From contig JANFAH010000085.1 in the NCBI GenBank assembly GCA_024663395.1, forward strand, positions 124,001 through 188,000: a stretch of 64,000 bases of DNA, read 5' to 3'. Shown here in pieces: positions 32,088 through 53,868 of the stretch. Made by a program: the position numbers and the translations under genes. Origin of the DNA: Pisolithus tinctorius. Its lineage: Eukaryota > Basidiomycota > Agaricomycetes > Boletales > Pisolithaceae. The notes under the pieces were generated by a model. The model saw nothing but the letters and a program-made list of their open reading frames with translations. It ran no database searches and was not told the origin of the DNA. Numbering within the stretch: position 1 is the stretch's first letter; every line of letters begins with the position of its first letter.

Positions 32088-34619
32088 ATTTGTTCATCAA
32101 GAACAAACATAGCTGCAGGTACCCACTCACCCAGACTACTGATCGGCAAGTTGAAGGTGAGGGGCCGTGTCCAGTGTTACACCGTGCGTGGAGAGTGATC
32201 AGGCGGCCGCCGTAATTTTGTCAGGATCCTTTTCTTACACTCTGCCACTCAAATGTCTGACTGTTTCGTAGGACTGAGCCCCTTTACCTGCGCGCGAAGC
32301 TAAGGAAAGCGGACATTCGGAGATTGCGCGCGTACTGAACTAATGCCGACACTTGATGATTCATTTTTGTTGTCGTCTAAGCATTCTTTGGAAACTACAC
32401 GATCGCCAATAACAATAAGAAACCAATCAAACCCTGCTTTGTCGACTTTGGGAGAAGTAAGGTGGGGGATGTCCAGCGAGTGGCAGTGACGGAAGAAGGG
32501 AGTCATGGAATAAAACGGAATGGAGACTTACGAAATACCAAGAGGCAGTCACCCCTAGTCACCTCCACACCCGTGTAAATCGACTGGCGTGGGATGGGTG
32601 ACTGAAGGTTTCGATGTCGCCAGTAAATATGACGTGCAGAACTTCCCAGGAGAAGGGGCGCACCTCTGCCAGAACCCGAATGCCCAGTTCATCATTATCG
32701 ATAATTTTTGGCTGGCTCGCCACTCTGTACGTCGTTTGACCTGCAAGGCCTTCCTTTTTTTTCGACGTGGGGTCCATTCCACGTCTGCACTGACGCACAA
32801 AAGACATAAATGCAGTGACCCAAGCAGACCATGCGGTCCAGAGAAGCATCGGCTTCAAGATGTAAATATGTAATCACTCTCTGACTCCGTACTCCACCAC
32901 ATGGCATCCCGACGTCAACGACACCCACGCCTGCCAATGACACTGAACGTGGCACGATCGCAATTATGTATGAGTTAAGTTTGGAATTTGAACTTCGATA
33001 AACGCGAACTCATTTTCATTGGGTGCTCGTCATTTTATTGACATCGACATGACATGTTAACTACTGTAGCTTGACAGCATCTGCAGCTTTTAGAAGGTGG
33101 GTTACACGTATGCATGCGTACACACCGATATACATCATGTGCCCGGGCCAATTGGATTTGTTTGTGGCTGTACACCTCTGTCCACGCACTGCGCAAGGTC
33201 GCACAAACCGATTATCCGCCGATCGCAGCTATTATTATGGGTGACTTTGGATCCACCCATGTACAGGGGTTCAAACGTCTTGAATACATACCTGACCGGA
33301 TGGACGATCGCGGCGTTGGATCCTAATATGTGTCAGCTGGACCACGTACATATCACTTGTCCGACAACTTAGAAAGATACCGGCTATGAGCGGGCTCCAA
33401 AGAACTTTTTCCCCCTGCCAGTGTGACATTGTCTCGATCTACAGTATCTATCCCATGATCCAGACCCCCCTGGCTAAGCTGAACTCCCCGTCATCTATGA
33501 CAGACATTGTAATAACGTTACCTAAAAAAAGTTCATCTAGTTAGTGTTGTGGTAGCTCGTCGTCGGTCGAGTGCTCCCCCCGTGCGGAGACAGACAAGCT
33601 ACTAGATCAGAGGTGGCTACATAGTATTTCCGGCTCCACATATATCGATACCTCAGGGCACCAATTGAACGCTGAAGGCTGAAGGACCCGTAACCCCACT
33701 CATTCGTCATCGGTCTCTTTCTCCAGCGAAGGCGGAGGAATGCAACTGTGTAATGCGCTCCATTGCGGTCTAGCCATTGCGTACCCAAACCCAATACAGC
33801 GTAGTTCCTGTGACTCTTATCCACCAGACCAGGACGCAACCGCACAGCTCCGCAGTAGTAACTTTGCTCCGACGCACTGCACCACACTCGCAGGATCCAG
33901 CCGAAGCTCGCAACTATGACTTTCAGGTACTCATTGGGACCCTCTGTTTTTGGGCCCATATAGTAACCTCTGAAAGGTGATCAAGCCGCACCTGTGCTCC
34001 ATTGGTTGACCAGATTAAAATATCTACCAGGGCTCTGCCGCTCCGCAATTTAGGACCACATGTAGCGGCGGTACAGGTTTGAAGGTTTGGATTGATGCTC
34101 TTACTCGTTTGTATAGTACGCGCGGGCATCATCGTCCACGTTTAAGTCGCCGTTGATTCTTCTTCCAGTGAAATAGGAGGGGCAAACTACCTTTACAGTG
34201 TCTCGCTGACAACCGTTCCTTCGGAGGTGCTTTAGCATGGGTAACCTTTCGGACTTTTATTCTCTCCCGAGGCACTGTTGAACTCTCCAGCTTACTGTCA
34301 CCTTTGACATTCACAGCTCGCCGATCAGTTCACGAGTACAGTGGGTCTGCGCCACGCACACTAAAATTCGTCGTAATAAGCAGCGATGGTTTAATGTACG
34401 TCGAACTAGCTCTAATAATTTTTTTACAATTTCAAACCTTGCATAGGATTCAGGAAACTATGAGAACCAAGACAACCTGTCTAGGAAGTACAATAGAATG
34501 TAGCTGGAAGCGCTCGGAGCCGTGTTGATGATGTGTGTGCTTCATTGAACTTCTTATCTATGTGAAGCGTGTCCGGGAATCCACTGACTTACCGTGAGAT
34601 ACGGATATCATTTCATGTT

Positions 34620-34640
34620 GGGGGGGGGGGGGGGGGGGGG
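34620..34640 (+). repeat. Homopolymer run of 21 G
   Basis: An uninterrupted poly-G run of 21 bases, the only one of this size in the window. It could form a G-quadruplex or triplex. Its length is also a common place for assembly error. Confidence 0.9.
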
Positions 34641-35140
34641 ACTTTGAACGCAGAGCAGAATTGACGAAGCTCGAACATGATTATCGATGGTGTTTGGATG
34701 GAGTCGCAAGTCTAATACTCATCATCGTAGCGTATGTAAGGTCCAAAACATGTCTTGAGACACGATGATCGCTTAGCAAAAAAATGAAACGGATTTAAAC
34801 CATATTGTCATCCTCACACTGCTGAAACTCTTCACCCCATCGTACTTGCAAGTTTGACTTGGTTCCAGAAAGAAGTCTGGGCTGACAGGTTGGTTGATCC
34901 TTGTTCATCGCGACGTGTAGCTGCGGCACTTGCTACAGCGCCCCTAAAGGTGTTGATATGAGCATCTGCAACCATGATGATGGTATTAGAGAAGTACTTG
35001 AAATAGAATCGCCGGGGGCGATGGTGGGTTCTGCATCGGGTGTTTTATATACATTGTAGGGTTGACGGAGAAGGCTAACGATGTATTAACCCGAATGTTG
35101 CCCCAGGGAGAAAGTATTCATTATCATGGCTATGCATCTG

Positions 35141-35695
35141 TCAACTCGACAACTCGAGGGGGGCTGCGCACGCACCACCCACATGCACGCAAGCCCGATG
35201 CATTAACTTGTTTCCCCCGGCTGTGAGCACCAAAAATATGACGTGTGCAGGGACGATTTCAATGACTTGCTGAATTGTTCTACTAATACATTGAGAGCGG
35301 ATCGCCATCTCCGAGGTCTTTTTCATTCCCACATTCGGTGGCTCTGTAGTTGGCATCGCAAAACTGATATCAAGCCACATACTACGTGGGAAGCAGAATA
35401 CTTGAACGTTGAAAGGTAATCCGGTCGCTAGAATCGTGGCGTTCCATGGCAGAGGGTATGCCGTATCGTGCTCGTCAGGTGCGGGGGAGATCGTTTTTAT
35501 GGTTCGGAGAGCTGTTCCCCAATGAAGGAATTCTACATACTTTACATGGTCGAACCTTGTGCTCCATGCCTCAAATAGCACTGCAGCATTGCCATCAGTC
35601 CAGGTACTTTCATGCCTCGTGAGACGCATATCAAGGGTACACATTTCCAATTGCGGGTGCTCGGTTTTCATGCCCAGGACAGCTAAAGCAAACAT
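35141..35695 (-). CDS. Doubtful hypothetical protein
   Basis: A 184-codon open frame starts at an ATG (MFALAVLGMKTEHPQ) and stays open upstream of it to a TTG near 35737. The composition is protein-like, with Leu/Trp/Cys-rich stretches resembling the degenerate C-terminal parts of fungal F-box proteins. I recognise no motif, and no partner exon was found. It may be a remnant or chance. Confidence 0.2.
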   Translation of the reverse strand: MFALAVLGMKTEHPQLEMCTLDMRLTRHESTWTDGNAAVLFEAWSTRFDHVKYVEFLHWGTALRTIKTISPAPDEHDTAYPLPWNATILATGLPFNVQVFCFPRSMWLDISFAMPTTEPPNVGMKKTSEMAIRSQCISRTIQQVIEIVPAHVIFLVLTAGGNKLMHRACVHVGGACAAPLELSS

Positions 35696-36480
35696 CTGTG
35701 GTGCTGATTGAACAGCACGGTGTTTCAAAGTACGCAAGGGAACAAAGGACGCAGAATAGAAGGAAAGAAGGGGGCACGGGAGAAGAAGAAAGAGTGGAAA
35801 TGTGATGGACTACGACACGGCGCTCATCACGATCACTTTTGCCTGTGAGAAAGGCGAGGTGGGGGGCGTGAGACGCGCAACAAGTGCTGTGAAGACCGCT
35901 ATGTTACCAAGTACAGTGCGACGGCGCGGATCGCAAGATGTAGGTCAATGCTATGTAGGACGAGAGGAAGAAGGGGAAATATCAGTACTGGGGTTGGCTT
36001 CCACGGTGGCGATGCGATGGGGAAACATGAGAGGTGGCCGACGGGGACGTCGTGGGAACTGAGGAAGAGAGTCAAGCAGTACTCGTCATCAAGAAGCTCG
36101 AGTGGAGGATGTGTGTTTCAAACAGAAGGGGGTAGATTGCGACCTGAAATGACACGTGGGGCCATGCTGAGAGAGACACAGCCATCGGGCAAGCTGTGTG
36201 TGAGAACATACGTAAATTGCGAGTGTTTGTTTATATGCGCGTGTTTGTTTGTTTGTACCGCGCGATAAGGCAGAATCGGAGATCTGGCGGAGTCCGGAGG
36301 TATGCGGGATGTTCCGATCGACCCGAGATAATGGTACGGGCTGAAAGAAAGAGTAGCCGGGATCTGGTGGAGTGAGATTGGGCTATGCCATATAAGGGAT
36401 TGCCATATCTGGTGACGCGGACTCGTTTCTTATAACTAACTGGTGTCGTCGTCGTCGACCAGTCCTCTGCTGACGGGTGT

Positions 36481-36530
36481 TGTTTTTTCTGTTTTCTTTT
36501 TCCTTTTCCTTTTTGTTTTTTGTTAAAAAA
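36481..36530 (+). promoter_or_regulatory. Pyrimidine-rich tract before GATA-factor start
   Basis: Almost pure C/T sequence ends a few bases before the ATG at 36537. Such tracts mark transcription starts in many filamentous fungi. The role is inferred. Confidence 0.45.
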
Positions 36531-36536
36531 TAAAGT

Positions 36537-37939
36537 ATGGACTTTGAGGCGTCGTCGTTCGCATCGCCCGCCTCGTTCTCAGACACGTCGTCGACCCCGA
36601 GGACACCCTCGCCACACTCAGCCTCGGACATGTTCATCAGCCTCAAACATCACCCGATCACCGAATCCTCCCTCTTCCATGATTCCGAGTCGCTGATGTT
36701 CAACGACGTCGCCGTCTACCCCCAGTCCAGCTACGCGCAGTCCCCGTCTCTCCTCCAGGAGCTGTACGACCAGCCAAACGACTACTTCATCGACGACCAG
36801 GCCCACTACAACGAATGGCACCAGCACCAGCAGCACCTCCACTTCCGTGCCCACGACCACTCCGGCACCGTCGTCCGTCGCGCCACTTTCCCCTATGTCA
36901 GACACGACCAGCTTCAGCAATACCCCTCCCCCCATCTCTATGACCTCTGTCCCCCTGTCTATCATGAGCCTGAGCCTGCCCACCAAGCTATCAAGCTCGA
37001 AGATACCCCCCTGATTGTCCCCTCCCAGCTCGGGTATTCCACTCACGCCATCCACTCCCATCATAACAACGCCCCTTCCTACCTCTCCCCTGCAACCGGT
37101 GGAACAGTCGCCATACAGCACACAGACGACGCAGCTAGCAAAGAAACGCAGTACCTGCGTCGTCGCTGTTTCAACTGTCACACCACCGAGCCCCCCTCAT
37201 GGCGTCGCTCCACCCTCAACCCAGGGAAGATCGTTTGCAACAAATGTGGTCTCTATGAACGCACCCACCTCAGACCACGCCCCCTCCGGTTCGATGAACT
37301 CCGTGCAGGTGGAAAGACGCGCAAATCCACTGGTGTGACCCAGCCTGACAAAAAGGGTCCAAAAACACCCGCTGCTGCTGTCACTTCCTCTCCACAGATC
37401 AAGAAAGAGCAAAGAGAGTTTGGTCTCATACGTCGCGCATCGGTCTCTAGCAGCGTGTCCAGTGGTGGTGCTATAAGTGATTGGGACGACAATGGTAAGG
37501 CGCCCCATCCAACGTTTGCTCCTCTTTCTTACCCGTCACAGTGTCCGTTTATTCCTCCCAACCCCCCACCCCCGGATCGGCCTCCGGCCAGTTGTCTGCC
37601 TTCTCTTCCCCTGCTGTCACAACGTTCCCCATTCCTCGCTCTTCTCAAAGTCCTCCGGCTGACGCCGGGGTGCAAGCCCCCATTCGCTTGCCAAATGCTC
37701 CTCTCTCGGACATTGCGTCTTTCCAGCAACAGCAGCCCCACCCCACACCGAGAAAGGCTGCCACCTCCCCCGGTTACTTCTCCCAGCCGGTGGCATATCA
37801 AAGCCATGCGCAGCGCAACGTTGCTTTCACATCCGATTCTCCCGCTCTTCTCCAAGTCTCACCGAAGACGGAGCTCCTGTCCCCACCGATGACGTCTTCT
37901 CCGACCCTTCCTGCAGACGTTCCTGTACCGAGTTCATAA
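36537..37939 (+). CDS. GATA-type zinc-finger transcription factor
   Basis: Two exons (36537-37494, 37542-37939) give 451 residues. A single zinc finger at residues 211-237 reads CFNC, then 19 residues with PPSWRRSTLNPGK, then CNKC, followed by a basic tail GLYERTHLRPRP that contacts DNA. The 19-residue loop is longer than the 17 of most GATA factors and is typical of a fungal subgroup with an SxLxPGK loop. The N-terminal 200 residues are rich in Ser, His, Gln and Pro, the C-terminus is Ser/Pro-rich, and both are probably activation regions. The finger class includes nitrogen, iron, light and mating regulators, and I cannot assign one. Large gene-free flanks on both sides suggest long cis-regulatory regions. 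Confidence 0.92.
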
Positions 37940-40900
37940 ACACGCCCAACGTTGGACTTGAGTATCTCCGATCATGATGCTTTCTTGGCTTTATTTATTG
38001 CTTTTCGACTTTGCCTTGGGATGCTTCATTTTCGACCAACTATCATCCTTCGTTGGGGCTTACATATTTATCATCCTCGTGTACACCGCAATCGACTCAT
38101 CTTGTTCGATCCGACTTGGGAGCGGCAGAAGGGGACCACCCAAAATCCGTCCCTGGGTATTTATGGCCACTGCGACCGGTAGCGGCCTTGACATGTATCG
38201 TATCCCTCAGCACGCGAACGCGTGTCGGGCGTCTTGTGTCCATACTGCTCATAAACATAACCCCCTGCCATTATCTTGCAATCTACCCTCCATACCCCGC
38301 CCAGCATACCCCCCTCTCTTCTTCGCCGCCTTTCTGCTCGGCTCATTGTTCACTTCTAGTGCGGTGACTTAGATAATACCCCTCTCCTCCCGCGCGCTCA
38401 CATCGCTGCCCTGTTTTAATGCTGCCGCTTTTTTGTCTTTCTATTCACTTTCACTTTCACGCACGATGACCATGACGACGCCGGGAGAGTGTAAGGCACG
38501 AATCATGGGCTGCTTTTGTCTTCCATACCTCCCTATACAAAACAAGAGAATCCTTGTGTACTTGTATGAACTAAATCCTATAGGAATTATTTAGCTATGG
38601 AATGGAATTCTAGTCTTTTTCTTCGTTTACCGTAAATTATGTGCTTGCTTTGTGTGTGTTTGCGTGTTTTGGCTCCTTGGCGGCTATTCCGATCCAAGTC
38701 CTCGACCCCGACCTTCCAACTCGAGCAACAATTATGCCGCCAGCTCTTCCAAACAGGGTTCCCTCAGCTGACGTGCAGCAAACATTCAGTATCGAATGAA
38801 CTTTTTTTTTCTTGCCCTCCGTTCTATTCTCACACGTGCAGTGAATGGCATCAACCTGTGCTAGCGTGTGTCCGTGCGTTTCTGGCCCTTAATCCTTTGC
38901 CGATGCTAAGTTCGACACCAGCAGTGCTCCACACGCCAATAATGATAAAACTTCTCCCCCCCCCGTCGCACACCATTATTATTTATTGTAATTGTAACAC
39001 TGCAACACGAATTTTCTTCGTTCCGGCGAAAGGATGGGCCCAGCAAATTCTCGGGCTCATCGGGAAGTGTCAGCTTGAACGGTTTATCCCTCTCCCTTTC
39101 GCGCCCCGTGACCCGGCAGAGTCTTCTGTGTCAGGACACTCACCCCGTATGAAGGTGTGTGTATAAAGCTACCGTTGGGAACTTTCTTCTTTATTCATCC
39201 AGCGGTGGAAGGGGGCGCTAATGGTGTGTGGTGGTGCCTCGTGGTCAGTAGTAATGGGCGTATTACACATCACTCTAAGCTTAGCTTCAGCTCCCGCCTC
39301 GTGTTTGGACCTTGGTCACCCACAACGGTTGGGTTAAATCGAACCGACGTCCGCGGAGTCTTAAATGCGTGAGGGGACGTGGAACCGGATGCACGAGCGT
39401 GCGCTGGTTCGCTGTATCAAGCCTATGACGATAACCGCAGCGTTCCACTACTTTGCAGCACGCGTGGGTATAACATTTGGCATCTTTATGGACTCCTGTT
39501 CTGGGCTCGCTCCTTTGTTCTGCATCTGAGAGCACCCAGCGGAACTACTGTGGACCTCCACGGTCACAGTGGCACCCCTATCGCGGATGTAATACGCAAG
39601 GGCGGGCGCAGCGGATTGGAGGATGCTGTGACCTCATTCCCATTTGGCTAGCTGTGGTCACACAAAGGGCCGGGGGCAGGGAGGGTACATATTAGGACCT
39701 AATTGCAATCGCCGTAAGTAACTGCAGCGTCTAAACTGTTCCTGTGCCGCAAACTGTGCTCGGCCCTGCACAGCACCATGTAATTGGACTTTGTCCAAAA
39801 ATGGGTTCGTCATTATTGCCAGTTGACGGCATAACATGAGCCAAGCTGTAACGAGGGAGCATCTTGCATAATAATACGGTGCTTCTCTGTTTCGTTTTGA
39901 TTGGTTCCTGCGATTTTAGACTTGTACTTTTTGAAGTCAGCCAGCGCGTAGCGTACATGGGTTAGTAGAGGAGGGGATGAATCCGCAGTCCAGAGATGAT
40001 GGCATTCGGAGGAAAGTCGACCCACAGAAGCCATTGAAAATCCTTTGCAAACGTTGCCATGAAGATATATTAACCTGCAGTCGTCTAGCGGCTAGTAGCA
40101 CTTCAGGGGAGTTGAATGAACGAGGCAACTTTGTCCTTCGCCGAACCTGCACTAGAAGCCACCTGCTTTTGGAAGGTGGGGAGTTAATGGCACCCTGTAC
40201 AACATCTTGCTTAATACAGGACGGGAATGCTCTCAGCTGTACGTATGCAGGCGGCTCGCTGTATTTGCGGCCCAGAAGAGGAAAGTTTGACAGAGGATAC
40301 TGCACTTGGAAAGAAGACTTCACCTTCTCAGTCTGCCACAGGAACTCACTACAGGATGCGTATGACACTGGGAAGATGTGTCAGGGTGCGTTCTTAACAA
40401 AAGTACTAGTATCGTGACGCACGAACCAGAGCATTATGTTCCTACGTACCGGCAACACGGGCCCCGCTTCTCCTCCCCCTCGGCGCTTGACAAATATTAC
40501 CGAGGAACGAGTGTATTAAATATCATGAGGACATGTAAAGCGAGAACAAAGCGAGAACTTAACTTCAGAGTCGTCGTGGCGTGCCACGTCGCCCGCCCTG
40601 TCGGTCTTAAGGTGGAGGGGGGGCTGCTTACTCACTCTCACGTGGGGACTTGCCAGTAGGGTTCAGTTTCCAGGAGGGCTTAGCAAGAGTCAGAGCATGC
40701 GGAGGAAATTCGGTGATGCTTAGGTGATTTGCGGAGCGCCAGGCCAGAGAGAGACATGTCTATTAGCAGTAAGCACTGTGTGAGGTTGTCCATATGTACT
40801 TACCGTGTACGGGAGAGGACGAATAGAAGTCGGCCTGCAGCTGGCCCGGCGCTCCCCCGATTGTCAGTACGCCTTCCAGGTTCATCATCGGCAGGTTTGA

Positions 40901-43896
40901 GCTCTAAGTTTCTAGATAGTGGCCACAAGATAGTACTGACGTATGTCGGCGAGACATTAGGCCCGAATTTCAGATCGGCGGAACGTTAGATACGCATCAA
41001 AAGCCTGGGGCGGCCCTATCCAAGGCAACGGAGACGTAGGGTTTGCCGCCGGGAGGAACCTTTTCACGTGAAATGATACCAGTCACCAGGGAGCGGACGG
41101 GAGGAAAAAGGTGTTAAGCTGGTCCACGGATGTGACACTTGATAGACCTGTGCATAATTAGCAGTTCCTGCGTCGTCAGTTGGCGTGAATCCAGCCCGGT
41201 AAAGTGCAACAACTCCCAAGAGGATGTTACTAGCAATATTGCTCGAAGTAGTAAGGGCCCGGGCGACGGAACAACTGTAGACGAGACGAGGGTGCCCCTC
41301 CACCTCATATCGGGGTACCTCTAGAGTACAAAATATTACCGAGTGCCTCGCTCACGGCAAGTCTTGTTGATCCGTACGTGCTGGTGTCGGTCGTCACTAT
41401 TCAATTGCATCCCATCATTCAGGGTCGAACACCCTCGCGTCGAAGCCTGACTCTTGAGAACCACTGCGGACCTTGTAACAACTAGGCTAATACCCGCAAA
41501 CGTCCGTGCATTTTTTTTTCCTCTCGCTTCGCCTGAAACATGCTAACACTAGACGAGGTTTCAGAACCTAAATTTGTAACTGCCACAGGTCAAGTTGCTG
41601 CCACAGCCCTACTGCACGGCAGCCAACCTATTACACAATGAACCATCCCGCAGGGAGCAGTAGGTACTTATCGGAAACAAGGATCTACCCCCATCAAACA
41701 ATTGAGCAACAGCTCAACATCAATGACCTACCCTGTGGCTGTACGCTCATCTGCCATCGGTTTGAGTTACTGGTTTCCACTTACCTGACACGGATCACCA
41801 CTGCCGATCAACGTATCTGCGTGATTATTGGTAGATACCTGGCTCTGGACGATGAAGCAAGGTATGTCCTTATGCAAGTGTTGGCGTCTCTGACAACGGC
41901 TTCACTCCTGAGCAACATTACAGACTTGCTGAGTCGAGAGAAGTGTTGGAATGGGATCACCCCTCATGACGACGTATGTAGTTCTGTTGGGCTGGTTAAC
42001 CCCTAACTGAAGAGTCAAGATCCATCGTGGTACTGGTCGAAATTCGGATCCACACTTTGGAACAGTGTACATACTAAATCGAAGGGGATGCTTCTCAGAA
42101 GACTTAATATATTCAGCCTTCCAGCACGGACACGTTGACCTGCAGAACACCATGAAACACCGTGCGAGTTCGACGGATAATTGTTTCGTGGAAGCGGGTC
42201 TACACGACAATTACTCAGGTGGGCGTAGTGGAATTTCTTTTCACCAACTCCCCGAATGTGTTAATCCTACTTTGGACTAATATCATAGATACTGTCTACG
42301 CACTTGAACCCTGCCATCGCAACTCAACGAATGGATGGAGGCTTGTTTCGTGGGGCAGGTAGCGAAGTGTAAGGGATATGTCGTTCCTTTCCCCCCCACT
42401 GACCTGCAGCGCACCTCCCCTTCTCAGCATAGTATCTCAATCTCATCTGACATGCGCACATTTTCCAGTACAGTGCATCACTCGCACAGAAGCATAAGTA
42501 TGTGCCCAGCACTTCACGTGTGGTAACCTGATATGTATTATAGACATTGGCAGAAACAGCGATTGCCAGAGATCAGAGAGACACGTCAACGCTTGATGAG
42601 ACTCCATTAGTTCATTGGTCGGCGTTGACTCAATGTCCCCCAGTAATAACGATTAATTCATTAATTCTTCACATTCATCCGAGCATGGCAATCGGCTATG
42701 TATCACCCCCTATGCACACTGCGTTCCGCGGGCAGAGAGGAAATCCATCGTGGTCCGACATTTTCCCGAGTTACGGTGTTGAATCGCCAAGACGCCCCAA
42801 AAACGGCATGAAGCTCCAAATATCCATCGTACATGCGAAACCCCCATAGTTTGATCACGATTAGCACTGTTAAGTCGGTGGCCCAAACGTACGGCAAAAG
42901 GTGAGCAAACTGTCGTCATCCAACTTTCACTTCGCTATGCCTACATACTAATCAGGTACATAGATCGATTGTAGATCGCTCCGTCCTGAGGGTGCTTTAG
43001 CAAGAGATCGTACATTGTCCGGTCCGGAATCTAGTGTCGACATAACACAGAAGTCTCCATATTCGTTGGACACGCAGTATTCTTCACTGCGATGAGCCCG
43101 GATCGATGCGAAGGATCGAGACCTCGGTGAAAACATGGAAGGCCTGCGGGAGATTTGAACAACCGAATACAATTTCTTCCATTCAGGGCATTCCAGCACC
43201 GATGACTAGGTCATAGCTATGAAGTGCAGTTTCCAATACATACATGCCAATACTGGGTGGTGGAACTCCGAGGTTAGGGCGGACCGGAACTGTGTACTCC
43301 TGAAGCAGGCATGTGAGACTACGCTTGTTCCGCAGTGTTGTAGGTGCATTTTTATATGGATTACGTGCGAAGTGTAAGCATGGTTTGTAGTTAACTCAGA
43401 CGTGCAGGGGCTCCAATATTTCTGGCTCCCTATAGCGAGAGCCAAAAGAACTTCACAACTAGTGCCCATCTGGACATCCTTCAATGACTGCGAAGAACGC
43501 ACAGCACCGCTTGCAGGCACTACCAGAACGCGATTATTAGGTTCGTTTTTCAGGTCCGCGGATGTTTGTGAACGAGGGTTATATAAAGGAGAAACCACGC
43601 AGTTACTATTAGGCGTTTCATGGGAGGTTTTAAAGTAGGCGAAATTTCAAGACTAGAAAGCAGTCGGCGATTTCTCGCACTAAGTACTAGGCATATCGGT
43701 GCCAGTGAGTGGGTGAATTGTGACTAGACCCTCGAGTCGGTGCCACGTGCTAGGATTGAAGTTGCGCAGAAAGAAGTTTCCCCTTTCTAGCACTCGCAGT
43801 TGGCCATCAGAAGGATGCAATCCAGACTGTACTAGCGCGACAGCCAGCAGGACAGAGTAAGATAGTACAAACCACTGTGCTACAACAATTGATTTC
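37940..43896. other. 6-kb gene-poor region
   Basis: No supported gene was found on either strand. Many short overlapping open frames occur on both strands without domain signal, codon pattern or plausible splice partners. No terminal repeats or transposase were seen. The left 700 bp are probably the 3' UTR and flank of the GATA gene, including pyrimidine-rich stretches. Confidence 0.55.
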
Positions 43897-44852
43897 TCAG
43901 TCCTTGGCAGCGAGGAGTTTCTGTAATCTCTCCAGTTCCTTTTCCCGCTCCAACAGGATGCCTTTCCACTTTTCCTGTTCCTTGATAATCTTCTCTTTGG
44001 CCTCTTCCAGCCTCTCGCCCTCATCTCTCTCCATTGCACCAGTGAACTCAGGCACGCCGGGTTTCCTAGTCTCTTCAAGAGACGCGGGGTATGAAGTATG
44101 AAAAGGTGTAGGATTTTTACTCGTCCTTGGGAGAGGTGTGGGAGGGTGGGCGGTCAGCAAGGTAAGGAACGACTGGAAGGGATCCGTAAAGACAATCTCG
44201 TCATACTGCCAAGAGTGGACTGGGCCGAACTTGGCTGCGCTTTCAGGGGACGGAATTTCTGGTTCCGTTCCTAGCGCCTGAAACGTGAGGGACCACGGAT
44301 GAAGTTTGAGATGGTGGTAGAGGGTAACGGGCTTCTCTCCTGATTCGGCGACGAAATGGATTCGGATATGAATTTCAAACTCGCCCCAGCTGGAGGGACG
44401 TCAACGATGGGTAAAAATGAAACGAGAGAAAGAGAGAGACAAACCCAGTTTCGGAAAGCTCAAAAGGTGGTTTGTCAATATCTGTGGATGCGGTGTCAGG
44501 AGAAACTAAGGCGAGGGTTCTTCAATCGAGCCTACTTCTTGTCGGATTGGAATATGTATCGTGCAGCTTGAATGTCACGCGTTTTATGAAGTAGCTGAGA
44601 TCATCTGCTCCGCCAACCGTATCAGAGTCTGGTGCGTTGGCAGCACTCCGCACCGCTACGGTCCACCTGTGCGTGTGGTCGGGAAAACCGCATGTTTCCC
44701 TTTCCGCTGCGGTGAGCACCGTCGCTGTGTTCCCATAGATAATCGGCCGGTGTATCGTGACGCCCTGCGGTGACCAGGAATCAACACCCAAAGTGCCGAT
44801 GCGTATGTGTGAAAGACGTACTTACCCTGACGCGGACGCGGGCCTCTGCCAT
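43897..44852 (-). CDS. YAF9: Yaf9, YEATS-domain subunit of NuA4/SWR1-type complexes
   Basis: Four exons (44826-44852, 44536-44764, 44445-44481, 43897-44389) give 261 residues. The YEATS domain fills roughly residues 8-165. Its blocks are GVTIHRPIIYGNTA, HTHRWTVAV, DLSYFIKRVTFKLHDTY and PPFELSETGWGEFEIHI, the last assembled from two exons. It binds acetylated or crotonylated lysines of histone H3. The C-terminus is a coiled coil (EKIIKEQEKWKGILLEREKELERLQ) that docks to Swc4-like partners. The first exon codes only nine residues, MAEARVRVR. Function follows from yeast Yaf9. Paralogs Taf14 and Sas5 share the fold, but the N-terminal RGVTIHRP form and the terminal coiled coil favour Yaf9. Confidence 0.93.
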
Positions 44853-45472
44853 GCTGTTGGCACTCTCGGAACAGTCCGGCAAATTCCGTCCGTGCTTGAA
44901 CACTTCCTACCTCGACCAACCACCTTCTGTCAAAACATGTTTCTCGATTCGCTGGTCAACCGTAAGCCATCTTCTTTTTTTACCTTACACTCTATTCAGC
45001 AATCCTTTAGGTCCCAACCGCATTCCCGAGAGGCAGCGGACTTTCCAGGTAAATTCCCTCTATTTTTCCAACTGCAACAATTCACCTGTTTGCCAGGCAC
45101 TAAGTCATCTACCCGTATATCGCCGTGGAAAATACTCCAACATTCTCCTAAGTGATCATTGACCTTACCGGCCTGCACCACCGTGATTAATGCATGTTCC
45201 AGATCTCTACGCTGTCTCGATGATTGCAGGTGTGGCTACGACACTAGGAGGGGTGTATGCGCTGGTGTTCGTGCGTAACTCGGCTTATGTGGTTGACTTA
45301 GACTATTGACATACGTAACCATTTGTAGACCAAGCCTGGCAAGAAAGAGTAACATGGAGTCTTGTAGATTAGACATTCCATCAATGCATTGAGACGTGCA
45401 TGCTCTCCCATTTAATCGCCAATGAGGCTGGGTGCCCAGTTGCATTTCAAACATACTCCGTGCGGTATCTAC
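44853..45472. other. Intergenic region YAF9 / ATR kinase 3' end
   Basis: 620 bp hold the YAF9 promoter and the 3' flank of the large kinase gene. Short open frames here have no domain signal. Confidence 0.45.

Positions 45473-53868
<8,396 letters not shown>

Larger units (their letters stand above)
32088..36536. other. 4.4-kb gene-poor region upstream of the GATA factor
   Basis: I find no gene with a recognisable domain. The longest candidate is an uninterrupted minus-strand frame, 35141-35695 (184 codons from ATG), with no family signal. A 21-base G run lies at 34620-34640. The right end, 36481-36530, is a C/T-rich tract directly before the GATA-factor ATG, as in many fungal promoters. Confidence 0.55.

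Noticed and set aside
39937..40417. Overlapping open frames of about 145 codons on both strands
   Set aside because: Neither has a recognisable motif, and both being open at once suggests sequence composition, not two genes.
37952..43640. Many open frames of 60-175 codons
   Set aside because: They overlap on both strands, lack domains and splice partners, and several start at non-ATG codons. They fit chance in GC-balanced DNA.
43680..44078. Separate minus-strand gene of 132 codons
   Set aside because: It is another frame of the YAF9 3' end and its flank. YAF9 motifs use the other frame.
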